Origin: Weissella confusa
GTDB taxonomy: Bacteria; Bacillota; Bacilli; Lactobacillales; Lactobacillaceae
Reading direction: 5' to 3'
Assembly (NCBI GenBank): GCA_041871065.1
Contig: CP168942.1
Location: forward strand, 340,501 to 404,500
Length of the DNA stretch: 64,000 nt
Shown here piece after piece: positions 1-7,515 of the stretch. A program made the position numbers and the translations under genes. Position 1 is the stretch's first letter. Each line of letters begins with the position of its first letter. The notes beneath the pieces were generated by a model. That model was given only the letters and a program-made list of their open reading frames with translations. It was not told the DNA's origin and did not search any database.

Positions 1-256
1 TTGGCACGATGTAAATCATGGCAAATACAAAGACGAAAATTGCTAACAAGTAGACGATTAGGACGGAAAAGCCGTAGGGGATTTTCGTCCAACGTGACAC
101 ACGATTAGCGGATTTAACGGCTAAAAAACCAAGGATGGCTGTTAGCAACAAAACGCTAATTAGGTCATGTAGCAAGGCGATGATTAGAACAATGACGCCA
201 AGAGCAATGAACTTTTGCACGTCTTCACGGAGAATAAAGCTTTTAAATTCTTTCAT
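1..256 (-). CDS. AI-2E family transporter, N-terminal fragment
   Basis: Reading leftward from ATG at 256, the first 85 codons encode a charged N-terminus (MKEFKSFILREDVQKF) followed by three closely spaced hydrophobic segments with the LLLTAILGFLAVKSANRVSRW pattern typical of the PerM/YdgG 'AI-2E' permease family. These are multi-pass membrane proteins of about 350 to 400 residues with export or antiport roles; the AI-2 name is historical and the substrate is unknown. The gene runs off the left edge, so only the N-terminus is visible. The start is supported by an AAGGAG ribosome site about 6 nt upstream. It lies downstream of the ArsR gene on the same strand but is separated from it by a terminator-like hairpin, so it probably has its own promoter. 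Confidence 0.72.
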   Translation of the reverse strand, partial: MKEFKSFILREDVQKFIALGVIVLIIALLHDLISVLLLTAILGFLAVKSANRVSRWTKIPYGFSVLIVYLLAIFVFVFAMIYIVP

Positions 257-302
257 GAGAACTCCTTAGAAGTATATTGACTTTATTATACGCAAATAAA
301 CT

Positions 303-334
303 AAAAAAACGTAACGAATTCGTCACGTTTTTTT
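303..334 (-). terminator. Terminator after arsR-type gene
   Basis: Near-perfect palindrome centred on ACGAATTCGT, with flanking ACGT arms (one mismatch) and A/T runs on both sides. It abuts the stop codon of the ArsR gene and could work in both directions. Confidence 0.6.
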
Positions 335-662
335 AGATGCCACCGTGTTCACGATGCAATCGGACGTGGTTTGCGTGCTCGAGCAAATCATTAAGCAATT
401 CCATCATGTGCGGATCGGTGAGGGCGTATGTAATTTGGCGACCTGAGCGCGTGGCAGAAATCATCTGGTATTCACGTAACTCAGACAGTTGGTGAGAAAC
501 GCGAGATTGTTCTGCATGCAACGCGTTCATAATCTCTGTGACGGTAGCTGCACCATTCTCTTGTAGCAGGCAAAGAATCTGCAAACGTAAATCGTTTGCT
601 AGAAGCTTGGCAATCTTTAATGCTTCTTGTTCTTGGACAAGGATTTCTTCTGATAATTCCAT
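333..662 (-). CDS. ArsR/SmtB-family metal-responsive repressor (CzrA-like)
   Basis: A 109-residue winged-helix regulator. The recognition-helix region (EQSRVSHQLSELREYQMI, about residues 51-68) and the wing (ATRSGRQITYAL) are clear. It has no CxC metal site in helix 3. In the last helix it has Asp-x-His, then two histidines 11 and 14 residues after the first (TDPH... EHANH). This is the exact D-x-H-x10-H-x2-H spacing of the alpha-5 zinc/cobalt site of S. aureus CzrA. Family knowledge therefore points to a Zn/Co-sensing repressor released by metal. No metal efflux gene adjoins it here, so its target is unknown; autoregulation or control of the divergent gene at 808 is possible. Confidence 0.85.
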   Translation of the reverse strand: MELSEEILVQEQEALKIAKLLANDLRLQILCLLQENGAATVTEIMNALHAEQSRVSHQLSELREYQMISATRSGRQITYALTDPHMMELLNDLLEHANHVRLHREHGGI

Positions 663-807
663 ACTATTATTTTAGCGTACTTTGTCGTATTATAGTGAAG
701 CGTATTTTTTGTAAGAGAAAGCGGGCTTTTTCGTGTTTTTTTAATTTTAATCGGGATATACTAGTCCCCGTAAGGTTAATTTTTTAGAGAACAGGATATT
801 GAGTCAT

Positions 808-1425
808 ATGGATAAGGACGACAAGCTCGTTTTATTGGAACATTTGCGACAATTAAACGACACGTTAACCCGTTTATCATCCCGTCGACGTCGACTTCGT
901 GCTGAGCGACGTGTCCGATTAGGGCAGCTCAAAAATACGATGACGTTTATCCTCTCGTTTGTACTAACTGCTCTAGCAGCAGTTCTTGCATTCTTTGGAT
1001 TACCAATCTTGCCGATTGATAAGATTATCATTTATGTTGGTGCTACGGCATTGGCCTTTTTTATAACTTTGTACTTATTGATTTATTATTCAGTTTTGAA
1101 TCGTGATTTGTTCTCGAAGCGTAAGTGGGTGCAGAAGCGCTTGCAACCGATGGATACACAAATCAAGCGTATGGATATGGAAATCAGATCATTGCTATCC
1201 GCACCATTTTTGGATGAGGTTGCTTTGGATGCAAAGTTTGTTGATAAGAACTTGTTGGCGGATGCCCGTGAAATGGTGATGAATGAACCAGAAATTACAT
1301 GGGTTGAGATTGAACGACGTTTGAATACAGAAATGATGTTGAAGCGCACTCGTCGCCAATCATTGTTTGCATCTGAATGGTACCGTGTTTTTGGGGCATC
1401 TTTCCCTGAAAAACTACGTGCCTAA
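808..1425 (+). CDS. Hypothetical protein with two central TM segments
   Basis: I do not recognise this family. The 205-residue product has a strongly basic, helix-prone N-terminus (HLRQLNDTLTRLSSRRRRLRAERR), two adjacent membrane spans at about residues 45-68 and 72-96, and a charged C-terminal half of about 105 residues that should sit in the cytoplasm. ATG at 808 is preferred over TTG at 799 because the weak AGGA site at 793-796 is about 11 nt upstream of the ATG but only 2 nt from the TTG. It is transcribed divergently from the ArsR repressor and is followed 47 bp later by the flavoprotein gene, with no terminator between, so the two may form an operon. Confidence 0.7.
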   Translation: MDKDDKLVLLEHLRQLNDTLTRLSSRRRRLRAERRVRLGQLKNTMTFILSFVLTALAAVLAFFGLPILPIDKIIIYVGATALAFFITLYLLIYYSVLNRDLFSKRKWVQKRLQPMDTQIKRMDMEIRSLLSAPFLDEVALDAKFVDKNLLADAREMVMNEPEITWVEIERRLNTEMMLKRTRRQSLFASEWYRVFGASFPEKLRA

Positions 1426-1472
1426 ACGCGTTAATTGTGGTTTAAAAAATAGATACTAATAGGGTAGTTAAT

Positions 1473-2879
1473 ATGAAGATTGTGGTTATCGGTGGTGCAC
1501 ACGCAGGGTTGTCTGCAGTGAATGCATTCCGCCATGTTAATAAAGATGATGAAATCGTCATTCTAGAAAAGAACTTGCGCGACCGTCCATTTATTTCAGC
1601 TGGTATTAAGCTAGCATTGAATGGTAAGGTAAGTAGCGCTGAACAAGTTAACTTCGAGCACTTCGAGGGTCAACCAAATACGACATACCGTGCCGGTGTT
1701 TTGGTTGAGCGTATTGATGCGACAAAGAAGCGTGTCTACGCACGTCGTATCGAAGACGGCTCAATGATTGAAGAAAGTTTCGATAAGTTGGTATACGCAT
1801 TGGGTTCATCAGCTCGTGTGCCTTCATTCGTCGGGGCTGATTTGGATCGTGTTGTGTTTGTTAAGGATGAACAAGACGCGCAAGATATCAACAAGTTCGC
1901 CAAGGGCTTCCGTAAGCGCGCTTTGGTTTACGGTGGTGGACCAGTTTCAACTGAATTGGCCGCTGCGTTGGTTCACGCTGGTGTTCACGTGACGTTTGTG
2001 ACGCGTTCAGAGCGTTTGATGACACGTTACTTTGACCAAACTGTGCAAGAAGATCTTGAAAAGACGTTGACTGACAACAAGGTGGTTTTGCGTAAGCACC
2101 AAGAGGTTGTTTCAGTTGAAAACCAAGGTAAGAAGATTGAAGTTAACTTCAATAACGGCACTTCAGAAGTCTTTGACTTTATGGCTATCGCATCTGGTTT
2201 GCAACCAAACACAATGTTGTTGGCTGGCCAAGTTGATATGCGTGATAATGGTGCCATCGTGGTTAATAGTCAAATGCAATCATCAAACCCTGACATTTAT
2301 GCGGTTGGTGATTCAGCAGTCGTTGATGGCAAGTTCGACCAATACTTCCCATTGATGTCAGCAGCGCTTAAGATGGGACGTGTTGCAGGTTACGCACTAG
2401 CTGGTGTGAACGTAGAAATTCAACCAATCTTGCGTACAATCGGATTCTCAGTGTTTGATCGTTTCTTCTATAAGACAGGTTTGACAGTGACAGCTGCTAA
2501 GGAACGTGTCGGCGATACAATCGAACGTTTGGACATCCACACGCCAGCAACAATTCATGCTTTGGGTGAGAAGTCAGATATTTTGGCATCCCTTATTTAT
2601 GATTACGAAACGGGTATTGTTTACGGTGCCCAAATTGCAACGAATGCACCGGCAGCCGCTGAAGTTATTACGACGCTTTCACACGCCGTTTCATCAGGAT
2701 TGACGGTTGATCAATTGGCATTCTTGGACACATACTTTGAGTCTGAGATTAATTTGCCATACTCAGTTGCTAACCGTTTGGGTGAAATGGGTATTATCGC
2801 AGAGTACCAGCGTCATCACGGCCAAGAAGTAACTAAGAAGGTTACTGACGGGGATGACGAACTTAACGGATTTCAATAA
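1473..2879 (+). CDS. NADH oxidase/CoA-disulfide-reductase-like flavoprotein lacking the redox cysteine
   Basis: 468 residues, the usual length of the Nox/Npx/CoADR branch of FAD- and NAD(P)-dependent disulfide reductases. It has the N-terminal FAD motif VVIGGAHAGLSA (about 4-15), a second dinucleotide fold at YGGGPVSTELA (about 153-163), the FAD-binding YAVGDS motif (about 276-281) and a C-terminal dimerisation domain. In family members the active cysteine (Cys42 in enterococcal Nox/Npx) sits in an SFLSCG-type loop; here the loop reads PFISAG, and the whole protein has no cysteine. It thus cannot use the classic cysteine-sulfenate cycle. From known Cys42 mutants, which reduce oxygen only to peroxide, I infer a peroxide-forming or non-oxidase role. 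A terminator follows directly. Confidence 0.85.
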   Translation: MKIVVIGGAHAGLSAVNAFRHVNKDDEIVILEKNLRDRPFISAGIKLALNGKVSSAEQVNFEHFEGQPNTTYRAGVLVERIDATKKRVYARRIEDGSMIEESFDKLVYALGSSARVPSFVGADLDRVVFVKDEQDAQDINKFAKGFRKRALVYGGGPVSTELAAALVHAGVHVTFVTRSERLMTRYFDQTVQEDLEKTLTDNKVVLRKHQEVVSVENQGKKIEVNFNNGTSEVFDFMAIASGLQPNTMLLAGQVDMRDNGAIVVNSQMQSSNPDIYAVGDSAVVDGKFDQYFPLMSAALKMGRVAGYALAGVNVEIQPILRTIGFSVFDRFFYKTGLTVTAAKERVGDTIERLDIHTPATIHALGEKSDILASLIYDYETGIVYGAQIATNAPAAAEVITTLSHAVSSGLTVDQLAFLDTYFESEINLPYSVANRLGEMGIIAEYQRHHGQEVTKKVTDGDDELNGFQ

Positions 2880-2884
2880 TAAGT

Positions 2885-2919
2885 AAAAAAGACAGCATCT
2901 TCGGATGCTGTCTTTTTTG
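2885..2919 (+). terminator. Terminator after flavoprotein gene
   Basis: GACAGCATC-TTCG-GATGCTGTC hairpin with a UUCG loop, flanked by A and T runs. Confidence 0.93.
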
Positions 2920-2939
2920 TGTTTTCATAACGTAACGTT

Positions 2940-3185
2940 AGTTTTAAAATGTTGCGTATTATTAAAAGCGAAAATAATAATAAAGTTCGTAATTATCAAA
3001 TGAATTCAGCAATGATAAGTGTTTCTGATGGTTTAACGTTCTTTATTACGAATTTACCATGACGTTTGCGCTTGCTTTTTGTTAGCGAAGTGCGTATTAT
3101 AGTCTGAGTAAATACGGGGAACGTAACGATTTGTTACATTTTTAGAGATATATACAACATAATGTTATTTTGGGAGGACGTTGAA
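2940..3185 (+). promoter_or_regulatory. Promoter region of the first bmp gene
   Basis: A good promoter is visible: -35 TTGCTT at 3072-3077, a 17-bp spacer, and -10 TATTAT at 3095-3100. Upstream, AAAGTTCGTAATTATC (about 2993-3008) and the inverted TTTATTACGAATTTACC (about 3043-3059) form an inverted pair resembling PurR-type TTCG/CGAA boxes. The rest of the gap after the 2919 terminator is AT-rich with no convincing ORF. Confidence 0.55.
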
Positions 3186-4289
3186 ATGGTATCACGTCGA
3201 TTGTTGTTAGTTGGTGGTGTTCTGGCAGTTGCGGTCATTGGGGGCGCTGCATATGCGATGTCAGGAAATAATGCTGGTAACGCAAAGAAGAATTACACGG
3301 TCGCAATCGTGACTGATGTTGGTGGTGTGGATGATAAGTCATTCAACCAATCAGCTTGGGAAGGTCTTGAAAAGTGGGGAAAGTCACACAAGTTAACTAA
3401 GGGTGTGAATGGTTATAATTATTTTCAATCAAAGACACAAGCTGATTATGCGACGAACTTCCAACAAGCCGTGGCGGCTAAGTACAGTATGGTAGCGGGT
3501 ATTGGATACTCGCTTCACGAAGCAACAGTTAATGCAGCAAAGAAGAATCCAAAGACGGATTTTGTGTTGGTTGATGACATCGATACGAAGAAGACGAAGA
3601 ATGTGGCATCAGTGATGTTCCGATCAGAACAATCGTCATATTTGGCAGGAGTTGCCACTGCAACTAAGGCTAAGGATTTGGGTTCTGATACAGTTGGTTT
3701 TGTTGGTGGTATGCACGGTAATATTGTCGACGCTTTTGAAGCTGGGTATGTTGCCGGTGTGCAATCAGTAGATAAGAACATTAAGGTTGATGTGCAATAC
3801 GCTGACTCGTTTACCGATGCAGCTAAGGGGCAGACAATCACGAATGCTATGATTGCGAAAGGTGAAAAGGTGATTTTCCAAGCAGCTGGTGCCGTTGGTA
3901 ACGGTGTCTTCACATCAGCCAAGGACACCAATCAACAACTAGCCGCTGATTCAAAGGATAAGGTCTGGGTCATCGGTGTCGACATGGATCAATCAGATAT
4001 GGGTGATTACACATCGAAGGATGGTAAAAAGTCTAACTTCACGCTAACGTCTTCAATCACGGGTGTTGGACGTGGACTTGAATTGGTTGCTAATAAGGCG
4101 ATGAAGGGTGATTTCCCTGGTGGTAAGACGGTTGCTTATGGTTTGAAGGAAGGCGGTGTTGCAACGCCAACTAAGAATATGACCAGCGATGAAAAGGCGG
4201 CGGTTGAAAAGGCGAAGGATGATATCATTTCAGGTAAAATCAAGGTGCCTAACCACCCTGAAGGATCTAAGTTTAATCAAAACTTCTAG
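3186..4289 (+). CDS. BMP-family nucleoside-binding protein, copy 1
   Basis: 367-residue periplasmic-type binding protein of the BMP/PnrA/Med family, which captures purine nucleosides for an ABC importer. The family start VAIVTDVGGVDDKSFNQSAWEGL (about residues 38-60) and later VWVIGVDMDQ are clear. ATG 3186 is chosen because GGGAGGA lies 8 nt upstream; an in-frame ATG at 3162 precedes this site. BMP proteins of Firmicutes are usually lipoproteins, but here the N-terminal hydrophobic stretch (LLLVGGVLAVAVIGGAAYAM) has no lipobox cysteine and the protein has no cysteine at all. It may instead be held by an uncleaved N-terminal helix. It is followed by a terminator and a close paralogue. Confidence 0.9.
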   Translation: MVSRRLLLVGGVLAVAVIGGAAYAMSGNNAGNAKKNYTVAIVTDVGGVDDKSFNQSAWEGLEKWGKSHKLTKGVNGYNYFQSKTQADYATNFQQAVAAKYSMVAGIGYSLHEATVNAAKKNPKTDFVLVDDIDTKKTKNVASVMFRSEQSSYLAGVATATKAKDLGSDTVGFVGGMHGNIVDAFEAGYVAGVQSVDKNIKVDVQYADSFTDAAKGQTITNAMIAKGEKVIFQAAGAVGNGVFTSAKDTNQQLAADSKDKVWVIGVDMDQSDMGDYTSKDGKKSNFTLTSSITGVGRGLELVANKAMKGDFPGGKTVAYGLKEGGVATPTKNMTSDEKAAVEKAKDDIISGKIKVPNHPEGSKFNQNF

Positions 4290-4302
4290 CATATTAAAGA
4301 CG

Positions 4303-4334
4303 AAAGGACTGAGGTGACTCGGTCCTTTTATTTT
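4303..4334 (+). terminator. Terminator after first bmp gene
   Basis: AAAGGAC...GTCCTTT hairpin followed by TATTTT. Confidence 0.8.
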
Positions 4335-4658
4335 GTAACTGATTTGTAAAGAATAAAGCGTGACGAAAATAGGGAGTTTAACCAAGTTATCAAAACCAAG
4401 TAAAACGTTTTTACCAAAAACAATGTGAATGAAATTGTTGTTTTTGTTCGTGTTTTGTCGTATAAAACGCTGCTAAATCGGTTAAACGTTTAACGAAAAA
4501 CGGGTTAGACGAACTAAATTCACACTTTCTTCATTGTTTTTATTAAGCGAACCTTATATACTAATCAAGGCAAGTCAGGTTAACAAGAAAAACTTTTGTT
4601 AACTAGACATGGGAATTACTAGGAACAGTACAAATCGTACTTTTGGAGGAAATGAGAC
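4335..4658 (+). promoter_or_regulatory. Promoter and candidate PurR sites of the second bmp gene
   Basis: A 320-bp AT-rich gap without a gene. The promoter is -35 TTGTTT (4534-4539), 17 bp, -10 TATACT (4557-4562). Upstream, TGTTCGTGTTTTG (4445-4457) is identical to a 13-mer at 39975-39987 before purA; GACGAAC (4508-4514) is a second candidate half-site. A perfect palindrome GTTAAACGTTTAAC lies at 4481-4494 and could be a catabolite (cre-like) or other operator. Confidence 0.55.
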
Positions 4659-5738
4659 ATGGTTTCACGTCGTAACTTGATTATCGGTGGTGTTGTGGTG
4701 TTGGCAGCTGTAGGTGTTGGAGTGGCTGTTGCGGAAAACAATAATTCAGACTCAAACAAGAAGAACTTCTCAGTGGCAATGGTCACTGACGTTGGTGGTG
4801 TTGATGACAAGTCATTTAACCAATCAGCATGGGAAGGTTTGCAAAAGTGGGGTAAGTCACACGATTTGAAGAAGGGTAAGGACGGTTACGACTACTTTGC
4901 TTCAAAGACGAATGCAGACTTTGCAACGAACTTCCAACAAGCTGTATCAGCTGGTTACAACATGGTCGTAGGTGTTGGTTACGCAACACACGACGCTTTG
5001 GTAGCCTCAGCTAAGAACAACGAGAAGACTGACTACGTCTTGGTTGACGACGTTGTAGACTCAAAGTACAAGAATGTTGCCTCATTGATGTTTAAGCAAG
5101 AAGAAGCATCATACTTGGCTGGTGTTGCTGCTGCAACGCAAGCTAAGGAATTGGGTGACAAGAAGGTTGGGTTTATCGGTGGAATGAACTCAGCTGTTAT
5201 CCAAGCCTTCGAAGCTGGGTACATTGCTGGTGTTAAGTCAGTTGATCCAAACATGACTGTTGATACGCAAATCGTTGAATCATTTACTGACGCAGCAAAG
5301 GCTAAGACGATGGCTGCTGCTATGTACACGACTGGTGCTCACGTTATTTTCCACGCGGCTGGACCTGCAGGTAACGGGGTGTTCACAGCGGCTAAGGATA
5401 TTGACACTGGTTTGGATGCTAACTCAAAGGACAAGGTTTGGGTTATTGGCGTTGACATGGATCAACACGACTCAGGTAACTACAAGTCAAAGGATGGCAA
5501 GTCAGCTAACATGACGTTGACGTCAGCTGTTAAGGAAGTTGGTAGTTCATTGGTAAAGTTGGCTAACCAATCAATGAAGGGTGAGTTCCCAGGTGGAAAG
5601 ACAACGACATTCGGTTTGAAGGAAAACGGTGTCGCTGTAACGAAGCAAAATCTTGATGATGCTGAAAAGACAGCCGTAGAAAAGTCCGAAAAGGCAATCA
5701 AGTCAGGCGAAGTTAAGGTCCCAAGCACTTTGAAGTAA
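4659..5738 (+). CDS. BMP-family nucleoside-binding protein, copy 2
   Basis: 359 residues, a clear paralogue of the protein encoded just upstream: both share the same MVSRR start, the VTDVGGVDDKSFNQSAWEGL block, ASLAGVA-like and GVDMDQ blocks and a similar C-terminus. It should bind purine nucleosides extracellularly for the NupABC importer encoded next. Like copy 1 it has a single N-terminal hydrophobic helix (NLIIGGVVVLAAVGVGVAVA) and no cysteine, so it is not a conventional lipoprotein. The start has a strong TGGAGGAA site. Codon usage is highly biased, which suggests high expression. It has its own promoter and is followed by a terminator before nupA. Confidence 0.92.
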   Translation: MVSRRNLIIGGVVVLAAVGVGVAVAENNNSDSNKKNFSVAMVTDVGGVDDKSFNQSAWEGLQKWGKSHDLKKGKDGYDYFASKTNADFATNFQQAVSAGYNMVVGVGYATHDALVASAKNNEKTDYVLVDDVVDSKYKNVASLMFKQEEASYLAGVAAATQAKELGDKKVGFIGGMNSAVIQAFEAGYIAGVKSVDPNMTVDTQIVESFTDAAKAKTMAAAMYTTGAHVIFHAAGPAGNGVFTAAKDIDTGLDANSKDKVWVIGVDMDQHDSGNYKSKDGKSANMTLTSAVKEVGSSLVKLANQSMKGEFPGGKTTTFGLKENGVAVTKQNLDDAEKTAVEKSEKAIKSGEVKVPSTLK

Positions 5739-5757
5739 AACGTTTAAAAAACGAACT

Positions 5758-5796
5758 AAAACAGGAACTTTCGAAAGAAAGTTCCTGTTTTTCTTT
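5758..5796 (+). terminator. Terminator after second bmp gene
   Basis: ACAGGAACTTTC-gaaa-GAAAGTTCCTGT hairpin followed by TTTTC. Confidence 0.92.
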
Positions 5797-5907
5797 TTAC
5801 AACCATTAACTTATCTCGAAATAGTATTACAGACATGTTAATAGACGAATAATACCCTCTCAAATAGTGGATAATTTAGTAAAAAATAGGTAAAATAAAC
5901 ATATTGT

Positions 5908-5932
5908 TTCACAAATAAGAAACCTTTGTGAA
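5908..5932 (+). promoter_or_regulatory. Inverted repeat before nupA
   Basis: TTCACAAA and TTTGTGAA arms, 9 nt apart, between the AT-rich promoter region and the nupA ribosome site. It may be an operator or a leader hairpin; there is no T run, so it is not a terminator. Confidence 0.4.
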
Positions 5933-5960
5933 TGAAGAAAGCTTCTAGGGAGAAATGACT

Positions 5961-7511
5961 ATGGCAGAAGAGCCAATTGTGCTTGAAATGCGCGACATTG
6001 TGAAGCAATTTGGGGAGTTCCGTGCGAACGACCATATTAATTTGCAAGTCAAGCGCGGGCAAATTCACGCGTTGTTGGGAGAAAACGGTGCCGGAAAGTC
6101 AACGTTGATGAATCAATTGTCTGGCTTGTTGCAACCAACAGCTGGAGATATCTTGATCAACGGTGAAAAGGTAATTGTTGATAGCCCATCAAAGGCTGCA
6201 GAATTGGGTATCGGAATGGTGCACCAACACTTTATGCTGATTGATGCGTTTACAGTTACAGAAAACATCATCTTGGGTTCAGAGCCTGTTAATGGGGTGA
6301 AGTTGGATATGAAGACGGCAGCTGCTGATATCAAGAAGTTGTCAGAACAATACGGTTTGGATGTTGATCCAAGTGCATTGGCTGGAGACATCTCAGTTGG
6401 TATGCAACAACGTGTAGAAATTTTGAAGACGTTGTACCGTGGAGCTGACATCTTGATTTTCGACGAGCCAACGGCCGTATTGACGCCACAAGAAATCGAC
6501 GAATTGATGACGATTTTGAAGGGCTTGGCTGCAGAAGGCAAGTCAGTTATCTTGATTACGCACAAGCTTGACGAAATCAAGGCAGTTGCTGATCAAGTGA
6601 CGGTTATCCGTCGCGGACAATCAATTGATTCATTCCCAGTTGCGGGTGTGTCATCACAAGAATTGGCTGACATCATGGTTGGTCGTTCAGTTTCACTATT
6701 CTCTACCGAAAAGGAGCCTGCTCACCCAACTGACACGGTTTTGTCTGTGTCGGATTTGACGGTTAAGGACGCTCGCGGTGTTGAGGTTGTGAAGAACTTG
6801 AGCCTTGATTTCCGTGCTGGTGAAGTCGTGGGTATTGCCGGAATCGACGGTAATGGTCAATCAGAATTCATCTCAGCATTGACTGGTTTGATGCCAACTG
6901 CATCAGGTAAGGTCACGTTGAAGGGCAAGGACATCACGAACAAGAAGCCACGTCAAATTACTGAATCAGGTGTTGGTCACATTCCTGAAGACCGTCACCG
7001 CTTTGGTTTGGAATTGGATATGACGTTGGCCGAGAATATTGCTTTGCAAACTTACTACAAGGCCCCAATGTCAAAGGCTGGCGTATTGGACTACGAGCAA
7101 ATTAACTCACATGCCCGTGAATTGATTGAGAAGTTCGACGTTCGTACAGTTAACGAATTGGTACCGGCAAGTGCTTTGTCTGGTGGTAACCAACAAAAGG
7201 CGATTATTGCCCGTGAGTTGGACCGAGATGCCGACTTTGTGATTGCCGCACAACCAACGCGTGGATTGGACGTTGGTGCAATTGAATACATTCACCAACA
7301 ATTGATTAATCAACGTGACGAAGGCAAGGCTGTTATGTTGGTAAGTTTCGAATTGGATGAAATTTTGAACGTCGCTGACCGTATTGCTGTTATCTCACAC
7401 GGTGAGATTACTGGTGTCGTTAATGCAAACGAGACGTCAAAGAACGAGCTTGGTTTGTTGATGGCCGGTATGTCATTGGCAGAAGCGCGTGCGCAATTAG
7501 CGGGGGAGTAG
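5961..7511 (+). CDS. nupA: Nucleoside ABC transporter ATP-binding protein NupA
   Basis: 516 residues with two fused ABC domains, the layout of the sugar/nucleoside (RbsA/NupA-like) ATPases. Domain 1 has Walker A GENGAGKST (40-48), a degenerate signature (ISVGMQQRVEIL) and Walker B (ILIFDEPTAVL). Domain 2 has the reduced Walker A (GIDGNGQSE) and a normal LSGGNQQK signature, as is usual in this family. It powers import of nucleosides delivered by the BMP proteins. ATG 5961 is preferred to ATG 5955 because AGGGAGA ends only 2 nt before 5955. It is the first gene of a tight nupA-nupB-nupC operon: its stop is 4 nt before the GTG of nupB. Confidence 0.93.
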   Translation: MAEEPIVLEMRDIVKQFGEFRANDHINLQVKRGQIHALLGENGAGKSTLMNQLSGLLQPTAGDILINGEKVIVDSPSKAAELGIGMVHQHFMLIDAFTVTENIILGSEPVNGVKLDMKTAAADIKKLSEQYGLDVDPSALAGDISVGMQQRVEILKTLYRGADILIFDEPTAVLTPQEIDELMTILKGLAAEGKSVILITHKLDEIKAVADQVTVIRRGQSIDSFPVAGVSSQELADIMVGRSVSLFSTEKEPAHPTDTVLSVSDLTVKDARGVEVVKNLSLDFRAGEVVGIAGIDGNGQSEFISALTGLMPTASGKVTLKGKDITNKKPRQITESGVGHIPEDRHRFGLELDMTLAENIALQTYYKAPMSKAGVLDYEQINSHARELIEKFDVRTVNELVPASALSGGNQQKAIIARELDRDADFVIAAQPTRGLDVGAIEYIHQQLINQRDEGKAVMLVSFELDEILNVADRIAVISHGEITGVVNANETSKNELGLLMAGMSLAEARAQLAGE

Positions 7512-7515
7512 ACTG

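Noticed and set aside
5908..5932. Terminator before nupA
   Set aside because: The inverted repeat has no T run and lies after the real bmp terminator; an operator or leader hairpin is more likely.
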